The notes under the pieces were generated by a model. It made no database searches, was not told the origin of the DNA, and worked only from the letters and a program-made list of their open reading frames with translations. Positions 26,577-36,459 of a stretch of 64,000 nt of DNA are shown one piece after another. Source of the stretch: Blautia faecicola. Lineage in GTDB: Bacteria > Bacillota > Clostridia > Lachnospirales > Lachnospiraceae. The stretch spans positions 887,501 to 951,500 of the forward strand of contig NZ_SDKC01000001.1 of the NCBI RefSeq assembly GCF_004123145.1. Direction: 5' to 3'. How positions within the stretch are numbered: the stretch's first letter is position 1; each line of letters opens with the position of its first letter. The position numbers and the translations under genes were made by a program.

Positions 26577-27854
26577 ATGTCAGAGATTGCAATTTCAGTG
26601 AATAACATCAGTAAGATGTATAAACTGTATGAGAATCCGATGGATCGGTTGAAAGAATCCCTTGGATTGACAAGAAAGAAACGATATAAAGAACACTATG
26701 CCTTGAACAACGTAAGTTTTCAGGTGAAAAAAGGGGAAACCGTGGGAATTATCGGAACAAATGGTTCCGGTAAATCCACGATCTTAAAGATCATCACCGG
26801 TGTGCTGAATCCCACACAGGGAGAAGTGGTGGTGGATGGAAGAATCTCCGCACTGCTGGAGCTGGGAGCCGGATTTAACGGTGAGTATTCCGGTATCGAA
26901 AACGTATATCTGAATGGTCAGATGATCGGATTCAGCAAAGAAGAGATCGATGCGAAATTGCAGGATATCCTGGATTTTGCGGATATCGGAGAATTTATCC
27001 ATCAGCCGGTAAAAACGTATTCGAGTGGTATGTTTGTCCGACTGGCTTTTGCCGTGGCGATCAATATCGAACCGGAAATCCTGATCGTAGATGAAGCGCT
27101 TTCCGTAGGAGATGTCTTTTTCCAGGCAAAATGTTACCGGAAGTTTGAAGAATTTAAAGAAATGGGAAAAACCATTCTGTTTGTAAGCCATGACCTGAGC
27201 AGTATCGGAAAATACTGTGACCGGGTTGTTCTGCTGAACAAAGGAGAAAAGCTGGCGGAAGGCGATGCGAAAGAAATGGTCAACCTGTATCGTCGCGTTC
27301 TGGTGAATCAGTATGACGAACCGGGCGAGAACAACGATACGAAGGAGACACAGGAGAAGGGAACAGCTGTACAGGAAGAGAAGAGTATGAAGGAACAGCT
27401 GAACCTGAATCCGAAGGTGCTGGAGTACGGAAGCAAGCTGGCAGAGATCCAGGATTTTGCCATCCGTGAGAAATCCGGAATGATCACCAATGTGATCGAA
27501 AAAGGGGAAGAATTTTCCGTGGATATGAAGATTCATTTTCATGAGACGATCCAAGAACCGATTTTTGCTTTTACGATCAAAGACCTGAAGGGAACGGAGA
27601 TCACCGGAACCAATACGATGTATGAAAACACACCGGTGGGTACACAGAAAGCAGGGGAGACCAGACGGATTCGATTCACGCAGAAGATGCCGTTAGAGGC
27701 GGGAGAGTATATGCTGTGTCTGGGATGTACCGGCTATCGTGACGGTGATTTTACTGTGTTCCACCGGCTGTATGATGTGTGTAATCTGACGGTCATTACC
27801 GATAAAAAAGCGGTTGGATACTTTGATCTGTTCTCAAAGGTCACGTTAAAGTAA
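26577..27854 (+). CDS. ABC transporter ATPase with Wzt-C-like carbohydrate-binding domain
   Basis: The 425-residue protein has a nucleotide-binding domain with Walker A GTNGSGKST (60-68), signature YSSGMF (148-153) and Walker B ILIVDE (168-173). A charged linker follows (about 248-280), then a beta-sandwich (about 285-425) matching the Wzt C-terminal domain. In Gram-negative O-antigen systems that domain recognises the modified non-reducing end of the finished chain. It directly precedes the giant methyltransferase/kinase-like protein, the kind of enzyme that makes such an end cap in E. coli O8/O9a. Gap to the next gene is 15 bases. Confidence 0.92.
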   Translation: MSEIAISVNNISKMYKLYENPMDRLKESLGLTRKKRYKEHYALNNVSFQVKKGETVGIIGTNGSGKSTILKIITGVLNPTQGEVVVDGRISALLELGAGFNGEYSGIENVYLNGQMIGFSKEEIDAKLQDILDFADIGEFIHQPVKTYSSGMFVRLAFAVAINIEPEILIVDEALSVGDVFFQAKCYRKFEEFKEMGKTILFVSHDLSSIGKYCDRVVLLNKGEKLAEGDAKEMVNLYRRVLVNQYDEPGENNDTKETQEKGTAVQEEKSMKEQLNLNPKVLEYGSKLAEIQDFAIREKSGMITNVIEKGEEFSVDMKIHFHETIQEPIFAFTIKDLKGTEITGTNTMYENTPVGTQKAGETRRIRFTQKMPLEAGEYMLCLGCTGYRDGDFTVFHRLYDVCNLTVITDKKAVGYFDLFSKVTLK

Positions 27855-27869
27855 CTGAGGAGGAAAAGA

Positions 27870-30800
27870 ATGGCGATACTGAACTTGGAGTATTATACGC
27901 AAAAAGATCTGTATTCAGATGGTGATATTGAAGAACAGATGTTAAAGATGGCAAAAGAAGGAATAACCTGCGAGGATCTTTCTAGTGAGCAGGTTTCCTT
28001 TCCTGTGATCTATCATTTTTCAGATCTGCGTGCAAATATCCTGAACTGGTATCCGATCACAAAATCGGACAGTGTACTGGAAATCGGTGCGGGATGCGGT
28101 GCGATCACCGGTACGCTCTGTGAAAAGGCAGGTCAGGTCACATCTGTGGAACTCTCAAAAAGAAGAGCACAGATCAATTATTACCGCAACGAGAAGAAAG
28201 AAAATCTGACGATCATGGTGGGAAATCTCAATGACATGGATCTGGGACAGCAGTATGACTATGTGGTAGTCAACGGAGTGCTGGAATATGCCATGAGTTT
28301 TACAGAGGGTGACACGCCATATGAAACTTTTTTAAGAAAGATGGGTTCCTATCTGAAAGATACGGGAAAACTGCTGATCGCGATTGAGAACAAGCTGGGA
28401 ATGAAGTATTTTGCCGGTGCGCCGGAAGATCATACGGACATTCCCTTCTTTGGCATCAACGGGTATCCGGGAAATCACAGTGTCAGAACATTTTCCAAAA
28501 CAGAATTGCAGGAACTGGTGAAAGAAAGCGGATTTCCTTTTCAGAAATTCTATTACCCGTATCCGGATTATAAGTTTCCGACGGAGATCTTCACGGATGC
28601 GTCACTGACTACCAATCATTATGGAAAAAATTATCCGATCTATACGGACAAAACCGTGGATCTGTTTTCAGAGACTGCCGGTATCGAGGCGATGAAGAAA
28701 GAACAGATAGCAGACCGTTTTGTGAATTCGTTTCTTCTGGTTGCAGGAAAGCAGGAACTCAAAGAAAAAGAAGAACTTTTATATGTCAAACTGAATCAGG
28801 GACGCAGGAAAGAATTCCGGACACTGACACAGCTGGTACGAAGAGATGACGGCGTGTGGGCAGAGAAAAAACCACTGTGCCCGGAGGCGGAAAGCTTTGT
28901 AGCGGGACTGGAAAAAACAGGAGCGCAGAAACCGGGAAAAGGATTTCACAATCTTCCGTGCCGGTATGAAAACGGCGGAATCGTGTATCCGGTACTGAGC
29001 GGGAAGACACTCGAAGACCGGATCTGTGATCTGGTGGAAAAAGAACAGACCGGTGAGATTCTGAGAACCCTGAAACATGTATATGAGCAGGTGTTCGCAC
29101 AGCGGAAAAGAGAACCGGAGTATCAGACGGAGGCTTTCAGAGAAGTATTCGGAGAACATCCGGGAAAGGACTATTATGAATGTGTAAGTCCGGCAAATGT
29201 TGATCTGATCTGTGCCAATATCTTTGAGTCCGGGGAGGACTACGAGATCATCGACTATGAATGGACCTTTGATTTCCCGATTCCGGCTGCTTTTATCATG
29301 TGGAGAATGATCCATGAACTGTATTGCCGGATTCCGAAACTGGGTGCGTTGTATACACAGGATGACATGAACCACGAATTTGGCATAGAGCCGTCGGACA
29401 GTGAGATCTTTCTGGCGTGGACGATGCATTTTACCTATGAATATGCAGGAAGCGATTCTCTGGATATTTACCGGAAAGACAGAATCCCTGTGGATCTGTC
29501 AGAGACTGTCCGGATATATCGGGAGAAAAAACAGTTCCCCAGCAAACTGTATTATGATACCGGTGCGGGGCTGTCGGAAGAGAACAGCATCGAGACGACG
29601 GTGGAGCTGAACCGGGGAAGATTTCAGGTTACGTTTGATCTGCACAATGTGGAAAATATCCGTGGAATCCGGTGGAATCTGTTAAGCGATACGTTTTGTG
29701 AGGTGAAAGTGGAAGTTCTCGACTGCGGATGCCACGGGGAGCTGATCCCGTTTGGCATGCGGATTGACAAAGCGGCGGATACGGTAGTATTTCTGAATCT
29801 GGCAGGCGGTTATTTTATCCATGTGACGGAACCTTCCGAACTGGAGAAGATTACGATTTCCGGTCAGATCCGTTTTCTGTCACAGAAAGAGATCGCAGAA
29901 GAGATCCAGCTGGAGCAGGAACGAAGAGAGGCAGTGCGCCGGGAAGAGGAACGAAAACTGCAGCAGCGGATGCAGAAGGAAGAACGGCTGGCAGCCAAAA
30001 AGGCGGAGGAAGCGAGAAGGCAGGAAGAACTTCGGGCAGTTCTGGAATTCCAGCAGCAGCCGAAGCAGAGAGCAAAACGGCTGGTGAAGAAGATGCTTGG
30101 ACGCCCGGTTGCCCCGCTGGTTACAGAGGATCAGCCGGCAGAACAACCGGCATCAAGCTGTGTGGGAAGCATCGACAGCTTCAGCTATGAAAACAGTGTG
30201 CTGCAGATCATCGGCTGGGCGTTTGACCGTGCGTATGCGATGGAAAACACCCATCTTGCCTTTTTACAGAATGGGGAAATCGTGGCGGAAGAACCGCTGA
30301 CCGTAGTGTACCGGAGCGATGTGGCAGCTGTTTTACAGATTCCGGAGGCAGAATCCTGCGGATTTTCCTGTGTGCTGGTGGTGCAGTCACCGGTGGAGAC
30401 GGAAGTGGCAGTTGCTTACGATACCGTAGACGGAGAAAAGACATATCCGTTATGTAAGATCCCGGCAGATCCGACCTACAATGAGATTCAGGTGTATACC
30501 CTGGAGGGACAGGAGAGCATCGGAAACATTCGGTATTTTAAGGAACGGTATCTGGAAGAAACACCGGTATTTGATGCGAAGATCCCTTCGGATGAAGTGA
30601 TCGATATTATTATTCCGATTTATAACGGCTTACAGTATTTTGACAAGCTGTTTGCGGGGATTGAAAAGACAAAGATGAAGTACCGTCTGATCCTGGTGGA
30701 CGATCAGAGTCCGGATCCGGCAGTACGGGAATATCTGGATCGATACGTGGCGGAACATGAGGGAACGGTTCTGCTTCGAAATGAGAAAAATATGGGATTC

Positions 30801-33542
30801 CTCCCGTCCGTAAACCGTGCCCTTGCAATTGCAGAGCATCATGTAGCACTGGTCAATACCGATGTGGAAGTGCCGGAGGGATGGCTGGAGCGACTGATGT
30901 GGCCGATCTTTACCAAAGAAAAAGTGGCATCCTCCACACCGTTTACAACCTGCGGAACGATCTGCAGTTTTCCGAATTTCTGTGAGGATAATGTCATTTT
31001 TGAAGGTATGCCATTATGGCAGATCGACGATGCTTTCCGCCAGATCCGTCCGCAGTATGCGACCATGCCGACCGGTATCGGTTTCTGCATGGGTATGAAT
31101 CTGGAAGCGATCAGGGAAGTAGGTCTTCTGGATGAGGAGAACTTTGACAAGGGATACGGAGAAGAAAATGACTGGTGCCAGCGTGCGATCCAGGCAGGTT
31201 ATACCAATGTACAGGTGGAGAATCTGTTTGTCTATCACAAACATGGCGGAAGCTTTTCTTCCGAAGAAAAATTACGGCTGTTAAAGAGTCATCTGGAGAG
31301 ATTGGCGAAGAAACATCCGAATTATAACAGCGATACGGCAGCTTTCTGCCGGAGAGATCCGGCAAGAACGATCCGGCTGTATGTGGAAACACAGCTGTTA
31401 AATCAGCTGCTGGATGTACCGGTGATCGTTGCCTTTGATCATAACCTCGGCGGCGGCGCCACGGAATATCTGATCGAGAAGCGCAAACTCGCGCTGAAAG
31501 AAGAAAAACGTTTCCTGACTGTCCGGTTTGACATCGATAATATGCGTTATTATCTGGAATATGAATACAAAAAATATAAAATCCAGTATTTTGCCAAAGA
31601 TCTGGATATGATCCTGGATGAGATCCCGAGAGTGGATGAGATCTGGATCAATGAGCTGGTAACCTACCAGGAGATCTATCAGGTACTGGATCAGATCCTT
31701 GCACTGAAAGAAAAACATCAGGCACATCTGAAGATGCTGCTTCACGACTTTTTCTTCATGTGTCCGGCAGTAAATCTGATGAATGATCAGGGAAAATACT
31801 GTCAGGGCGCGGATGCACAGACCTGTAACCAGTGTATCCCGGCAAACCGAAGCAATGCATGCCTGGACTATGAGTCCGGAACCGCATGGAGAACACACTG
31901 GAGAGAGTTTTTATCCCGGTGTGACGAGATCCTGGCATTCTCCGATGATACGGCACAGTTATTTAAAAAGACTTATCCGTATCTGTGTCAGTTACATGTA
32001 CTGCCGCACAAACCGCATTATGTGACGGCGCTGGATAAAAAGGCGAAGACGACAAAGACACTGAACATTGGTCTGCTCGGTGTGCTGTGTTATAAAAAAG
32101 GTCTGGATGTTGTCAAGGAGATGGTCAAAGAGATCGAGGCACAGAATCTGAATATCCGGATGAAGCTGATCGGTGTATCGGATGAAGAGATCGACAGTCC
32201 GGTATTCTCCTGTACGGGAAGATACACCAGAGATGAACTTCCGAGATTGACGATGGAAGAAGATATTGATCTGTTCTTTATCCCGTCCATCTGGCCGGAG
32301 ACCTTCTCGTATACAACTTCCGAGATCATGTCCATGCATATGCCGGTTGCCGTATTCCCGATCGGTGCGCCGGTGGAACGTGTAAAATATTACGAAAAAG
32401 GTCTGGTTCTGAAAGAGACGGATGCAAAATCGGCTCTGAAAGAATTGCAGGAGTTTGCAGAACATACACTGCACTGTCAGGAGATGCCGGTGCGCGAAAA
32501 GAAGATCCTGTTTGTGGGCGAGGAAATCTCGTTTGCTTCCCGTTACCGGGTGGAACACTTCCGGGAACAGCTGCACTATCAGGGCTATGGATCTGATTTT
32601 TATCAGGCAGATGAGGTCGCAGACCTTGACTGGAGCGAGTACCGTGCGGTCGTATGTTACCGCTGCAGCCGGGAAGATGTGGTACGCGCGGTAGTGGAAC
32701 AGGCGAAAAAAGTTGGATTAAAAGTATATTATGACATTGACGATCTGATCTTTGATTACGAAAAAATCTCTTATCTGCATTTCCTGACCGGAAGTGAGTA
32801 TAAAGATTTCAAAAAGACAACAGAGCAGATCCATTCCTGTATGGAACTGTGTGACGGCTACTTTACCTCCACCCATACACTGGCGGGAGAGATCCGGAGC
32901 GAATTTTCGGGAAAACCGGTGGTGATCAACCGAAATTGTGCAAGCATGGAGATGCAGATCCTGTCCCATGATGCAGTGGAGCAGGTGGAAAAAGACACCG
33001 AACATATTTCCATCGGTTACTTCAGTGGATCGAAGACCCACGATCAGGATTTTGAGGTGGCGGAAGAGGCACTTCTGGAAGTGATGAAAGAACATCCGGA
33101 AGTACGCCTGAAGCTGGTCGGTGTGCTTTCAGACAGAAAAATGGAAAAATTCGGAAATAAAGTGGAAAAACTTCCGTTTATGGACTGGAAACAGTTACCG
33201 GCTGTCATGGCAGGTATCGATATCAACCTGATGCCTCTGGAGGACAGTATCTTCCATTGCAGCAAATCCGAGAATAAATGGATGGAAGCCGCACTGGTGA
33301 AAGTGCCGTCTGTGATGAGCAGAAACCGGGAGATGGAAGGCGTGATCGAAAACGGTGTGGATGGCTGGCTTTGTAGCGACAAAGAAGAGTGGAAAAAAGC
33401 ACTCACCACATTGATCGAAGTGAAAACAGCCAGAGTGCAGATGGGCGAAAAGGCTCATGAAAAAGCGATGCGTCAGTATGTAACTCAGAATACAGGAAAA
33501 GATGCAAGAGAGGAATTACTATGCAGCGAGAAGTATTCGTAG
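27870..33542 (+). CDS. Giant multidomain protein: methyltransferase, kinase-like, coiled coil, GT2, two GT4-like
   Basis: The 1890-residue protein reads as follows. Residues 45-210 are a SAM methyltransferase (motif I VLEIGAGCGAITG, 69-81; acidic end of strand 2 at E94). Residues 290-490 look like an aminoglycoside-kinase-type fold, with K333/E339, a catalytic-loop-like VDLICANIF (444-452: D445, N450) and a metal site IIDYE (460-464). Residues 555-668 are beta-rich. Residues 672-745 are a highly charged coiled coil. Residues 762-870 form a beta domain with the GWAFD motif. Residues 908-1165 are a GT2 (IPIYNG, VDDQS, NTDVE). Residues 1183-1535 and 1545-1880 are GT4-like modules (PETFSYTTSE; IGYFSGSK...KWMEAALVKVPSV). 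The first part matches the domain order of WbdD. GGAGG precedes ATG. Its end overlaps the next gene by 22 bases. Confidence 0.88.
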   Translation: MAILNLEYYTQKDLYSDGDIEEQMLKMAKEGITCEDLSSEQVSFPVIYHFSDLRANILNWYPITKSDSVLEIGAGCGAITGTLCEKAGQVTSVELSKRRAQINYYRNEKKENLTIMVGNLNDMDLGQQYDYVVVNGVLEYAMSFTEGDTPYETFLRKMGSYLKDTGKLLIAIENKLGMKYFAGAPEDHTDIPFFGINGYPGNHSVRTFSKTELQELVKESGFPFQKFYYPYPDYKFPTEIFTDASLTTNHYGKNYPIYTDKTVDLFSETAGIEAMKKEQIADRFVNSFLLVAGKQELKEKEELLYVKLNQGRRKEFRTLTQLVRRDDGVWAEKKPLCPEAESFVAGLEKTGAQKPGKGFHNLPCRYENGGIVYPVLSGKTLEDRICDLVEKEQTGEILRTLKHVYEQVFAQRKREPEYQTEAFREVFGEHPGKDYYECVSPANVDLICANIFESGEDYEIIDYEWTFDFPIPAAFIMWRMIHELYCRIPKLGALYTQDDMNHEFGIEPSDSEIFLAWTMHFTYEYAGSDSLDIYRKDRIPVDLSETVRIYREKKQFPSKLYYDTGAGLSEENSIETTVELNRGRFQVTFDLHNVENIRGIRWNLLSDTFCEVKVEVLDCGCHGELIPFGMRIDKAADTVVFLNLAGGYFIHVTEPSELEKITISGQIRFLSQKEIAEEIQLEQERREAVRREEERKLQQRMQKEERLAAKKAEEARRQEELRAVLEFQQQPKQRAKRLVKKMLGRPVAPLVTEDQPAEQPASSCVGSIDSFSYENSVLQIIGWAFDRAYAMENTHLAFLQNGEIVAEEPLTVVYRSDVAAVLQIPEAESCGFSCVLVVQSPVETEVAVAYDTVDGEKTYPLCKIPADPTYNEIQVYTLEGQESIGNIRYFKERYLEETPVFDAKIPSDEVIDIIIPIYNGLQYFDKLFAGIEKTKMKYRLILVDDQSPDPAVREYLDRYVAEHEGTVLLRNEKNMGFLPSVNRALAIAEHHVALVNTDVEVPEGWLERLMWPIFTKEKVASSTPFTTCGTICSFPNFCEDNVIFEGMPLWQIDDAFRQIRPQYATMPTGIGFCMGMNLEAIREVGLLDEENFDKGYGEENDWCQRAIQAGYTNVQVENLFVYHKHGGSFSSEEKLRLLKSHLERLAKKHPNYNSDTAAFCRRDPARTIRLYVETQLLNQLLDVPVIVAFDHNLGGGATEYLIEKRKLALKEEKRFLTVRFDIDNMRYYLEYEYKKYKIQYFAKDLDMILDEIPRVDEIWINELVTYQEIYQVLDQILALKEKHQAHLKMLLHDFFFMCPAVNLMNDQGKYCQGADAQTCNQCIPANRSNACLDYESGTAWRTHWREFLSRCDEILAFSDDTAQLFKKTYPYLCQLHVLPHKPHYVTALDKKAKTTKTLNIGLLGVLCYKKGLDVVKEMVKEIEAQNLNIRMKLIGVSDEEIDSPVFSCTGRYTRDELPRLTMEEDIDLFFIPSIWPETFSYTTSEIMSMHMPVAVFPIGAPVERVKYYEKGLVLKETDAKSALKELQEFAEHTLHCQEMPVREKKILFVGEEISFASRYRVEHFREQLHYQGYGSDFYQADEVADLDWSEYRAVVCYRCSREDVVRAVVEQAKKVGLKVYYDIDDLIFDYEKISYLHFLTGSEYKDFKKTTEQIHSCMELCDGYFTSTHTLAGEIRSEFSGKPVVINRNCASMEMQILSHDAVEQVEKDTEHISIGYFSGSKTHDQDFEVAEEALLEVMKEHPEVRLKLVGVLSDRKMEKFGNKVEKLPFMDWKQLPAVMAGIDINLMPLEDSIFHCSKSENKWMEAALVKVPSVMSRNREMEGVIENGVDGWLCSDKEEWKKALTTLIEVKTARVQMGEKAHEKAMRQYVTQNTGKDAREELLCSEKYS

Positions 33543-35971
33543 TAGAAAAGGAAAGATTTGACCTTGCAGATGATAGAATCTATCATCTGCAGGGTACCTG
33601 GCCAAAGGAACATACCGCAGCAGCGGAGCTGGACGGGAAACCGCTGGAGGTAAATCTGAAGCAGCAGGAGCGCATCAGTGCCCTGGAGCGTTTTCAGGAT
33701 CTGGATCTGGTGGATGCAGTCCGCATCCAGATGGAAATTCGGTTTCCGGAAAAGCTGGAACAGTATAAGAAGCTGGTGGTTTATGCGGTACAGGGTGGAA
33801 AAAAAGATGTCTGGTTTTCGATTCCGGTAAAACAGCTGATCCGAAGACAGGGCATGCCGCAGTATTTTATTGAGAGTTCTGAAGTTGACCGGAAACTCGG
33901 TATCTGCCGGGTGCGTGGATGGGCAGCTTATACGGAACCGTTGAAAGTATACCTGGAGAATTCCCGTGGAAACAGAATTCCATGTGAGATCCAGTATCTG
34001 AAACGTGTCGATGTGCAGAATCAGTATCCGGAGGCAGAGGTAGAAGAAAAATGCGGGTTCTTTTTTGAACTGCATTACCAGCAGCTGAAAGAATTTTATA
34101 TTGTTTTTGAGGCGGGTTCGGTACAGGTGAGAAGACAGATCCATCTGCAGCCGGTACAGCTTGCCGCGGAAAAGATGAATGAATACTGCAAAAAGGGCAG
34201 CCGCTATCTGAAACTGCACGGACCGGTGGCACTTGCGGAAAAAGTGGTCGGAAAAGTGAAAAATAAAAACAAAGCCGCTGTGATCTATCAGAAATGGCTT
34301 CCGAAACATCTGCCGAGCAAAGCAGAACTCGAACGCCAGCGGCAGGAACGTTTTTCCTGGGAACCGACCTTCAGTGTGGTTGTACCGCTCTATAAAACAC
34401 CGGAAAAATATCTCCGTGCACTGGTGGAATCCCTGCAGGCGCAGACCTACGGCAAATGGGAACTCTGCCTGTCTGACGGAAGCGGTGCAGATTCTCCGAT
34501 CCGGGAACTGTTAAAACAGTTACAGAAGGAAGAGGGCAGAATCAGAGTCATCGATCATCAGGAACAGTTACAGATCTCAGAAAATACGAATGCTGCGATC
34601 GAGGCGGCAACGGGTGAGTTTGTGGTATTTGCCGATCACGACGACGAACTGACGGCACATGCGCTGTATGAGTGTGTGAAAGCACTGAATGAGAAACCGG
34701 AGACAGAGGTGCTGTATTCGGATGAAGATAAGATGACGATGGACGGACACAAGTTCTTCCAGCCGCATTTCAAACCGGATTATAACGTAGATCTGCTGTG
34801 TACGGTCAATTATATCTGCCATCTGTTTGTGGCAAAGAAAACACTGATCGACGAGGTTGGAATGTTACGCAGAGAATTCGACGGAGCGCAGGATTATGAC
34901 TTTATCTTCCGCTGTGTGGAACATGCGGGAGCGGAAAAGATCCATCATGTTCCGAAGATCCTGTATCACTGGCGCTGCCATGAAGATTCCACATCAGAGA
35001 ATCCGGAGAGCAAGCTGTATGCGTTTGATGCGGGACAGCGGGCGGTGCAGGCGCACTACGACCGGATTGGTGTGAAAGTGGAAGTGAGCAAGGGAGAGTT
35101 CCTGGGACTCTACCGGACAAAATTCCTGCGGGATTATGATCCGCTGATTTCCATCATTATCCCGAACAAAGATCATATCGATGATCTGAAACGGTGTATC
35201 GATTCGATCGAGGAGAAGTCCACGTATAAAAACTACGAGTATATTATCGTAGAGAACAACAGTGAAGAGAAAGAAACCTTTGCGTATTACCAGCAGCTTG
35301 AGGCAGTCAATTCGAAAGTACATGTGGTGTATTATAAAGGGCACTTTAACTACTCTGCGATCAACAATTTCGGTGTGCAGTATGCAAAAGGAGAGTATTT
35401 CCTGCTGTTAAATAACGATACGGAAATTATCAATGAGGACTGTCTGGAGGAGCTGCTTGGCTACTGTACCAGAGAAGATGTGGGTGCTGTGGGTGCGCGG
35501 CTGTATTATGAAGATGATACGATCCAGCACGCCGGTGTGGTCATCGGTTTCGGTGGAATCGCCGGACACTGTTTCGTACAGCAGAAGCGTGGATTTACCG
35601 GATACTGTCACCGGATCATCTGTGCACAGGATTACAGTGCGGTAACGGCGGCGTGTATGATGGTAAAACGGAAAGCGTTTGAGGAAGTCGGTGGTTTGAG
35701 CGAAGAACTGCAGGTGGCATTTAACGATATTGATTTCTGTATGAAACTTCGACAGGCAGGATATCTGATCGTGTATAATCCATATGCGGAACTGTACCAT
35801 TACGAATCCAAATCCAGAGGACTTGAAGATACACCGGAAAAAGTGGCAAGATTCAATCAGGAGATCGCCACTTTCGAGAAACGCTGGCCGGAGATTTTAA
35901 AGAACGGCGATCCGTTCTACAATCCGAACCTGACCCTGGACAGCCAGGATTTCTCACTGAAACGGTTATAA
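33521..35971 (+). CDS. Tandem-domain GT2 glycosyltransferase with N-terminal beta domain
   Basis: The 816-residue protein has a beta-rich N-terminal part (about 1-210) containing RGWAAY (132-137), similar in pattern to the GWAFD domain of the upstream giant protein. Two GT2 domains follow: 283-510 (VVPLYKTPE, ADHDDE 371-376) and 541-790 (IIPNKD, LNNDTE 630-635). This two-GT2 type is known among rhamnosyltransferase-like enzymes that add two sugars in turn. It closely parallels the 605-residue protein at 48442, which lacks the beta domain. The start overlaps the giant gene by 22 bases, so expression is coupled. Confidence 0.9.
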   Translation: MQREVFVVEKERFDLADDRIYHLQGTWPKEHTAAAELDGKPLEVNLKQQERISALERFQDLDLVDAVRIQMEIRFPEKLEQYKKLVVYAVQGGKKDVWFSIPVKQLIRRQGMPQYFIESSEVDRKLGICRVRGWAAYTEPLKVYLENSRGNRIPCEIQYLKRVDVQNQYPEAEVEEKCGFFFELHYQQLKEFYIVFEAGSVQVRRQIHLQPVQLAAEKMNEYCKKGSRYLKLHGPVALAEKVVGKVKNKNKAAVIYQKWLPKHLPSKAELERQRQERFSWEPTFSVVVPLYKTPEKYLRALVESLQAQTYGKWELCLSDGSGADSPIRELLKQLQKEEGRIRVIDHQEQLQISENTNAAIEAATGEFVVFADHDDELTAHALYECVKALNEKPETEVLYSDEDKMTMDGHKFFQPHFKPDYNVDLLCTVNYICHLFVAKKTLIDEVGMLRREFDGAQDYDFIFRCVEHAGAEKIHHVPKILYHWRCHEDSTSENPESKLYAFDAGQRAVQAHYDRIGVKVEVSKGEFLGLYRTKFLRDYDPLISIIIPNKDHIDDLKRCIDSIEEKSTYKNYEYIIVENNSEEKETFAYYQQLEAVNSKVHVVYYKGHFNYSAINNFGVQYAKGEYFLLLNNDTEIINEDCLEELLGYCTREDVGAVGARLYYEDDTIQHAGVVIGFGGIAGHCFVQQKRGFTGYCHRIICAQDYSAVTAACMMVKRKAFEEVGGLSEELQVAFNDIDFCMKLRQAGYLIVYNPYAELYHYESKSRGLEDTPEKVARFNQEIATFEKRWPEILKNGDPFYNPNLTLDSQDFSLKRL

Positions 35972-35981
35972 GGAGCAAAAG

Positions 35982-36018
35982 AAAAGCGGGTGCATGGTGG
36001 AAATGTACCTGCTTTTTT
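35982..36018 (+). terminator. Terminator-like hairpin after the tandem GT2 gene
   Basis: A 14-bp stem (35982-35995 with 36003-36016, two G-T pairs) is followed by T residues. It lies only 24 bases before the gtrA ATG, so it may be a partial terminator within the operon. Confidence 0.7.
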
Positions 36019-36041
36019 GAAAAAACAAAATAGGTGGAAAA

Positions 36042-36455
36042 ATGAATATAAAAAATTTATGGGACAAATACAGAGACATTCTTCCCTATGGTGTCTTCGG
36101 TGTCCTAACAACGATTGTCAATATTGGAACCTACTGGTTCTTTGCCCATCCGGTGGGAGGTTCGGTGATGGTCAGTACGGTTCTGGCATGGATCGCATCG
36201 GTACTGTTTGCCTATCTGACCAACCGGAAATGGGTTTTTCACAGTGAGGCGCGGACAGGAAAAGAAGTGGGGAAAGAGATCGTTTCTTTCTTCTCCTGCC
36301 GGCTGGCTACCGGGGTACTGGACTGGGTGTGCATGTTTGTCTTTGTGGATCTGTGTGGATGGAATGATGTGCTGATCAAGTGTGTGGCAAATGTGCTTGT
36401 GATCGTGCTGAATTATGTGACAAGTAAACTGGTTATTTTCAGGCATAAAGGGTGA
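36042..36455 (+). CDS. GtrA family small membrane protein
   Basis: The 137-residue protein has four membrane helices and the family motifs FGVLTTIVNIGTYW (19-32) and LTNRKWVF (59-66). GtrA proteins take part in flipping or handling of undecaprenyl-phosphate-linked sugars, often beside a GtrB-like GT2. No GtrB lies next to it on this strand; the GtrB-like GT2 at 42146 is a possible partner. Four bases separate it from the next gene. Confidence 0.88.
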   Translation: MNIKNLWDKYRDILPYGVFGVLTTIVNIGTYWFFAHPVGGSVMVSTVLAWIASVLFAYLTNRKWVFHSEARTGKEVGKEIVSFFSCRLATGVLDWVCMFVFVDLCGWNDVLIKCVANVLVIVLNYVTSKLVIFRHKG

Positions 36456-36459
36456 ATGA

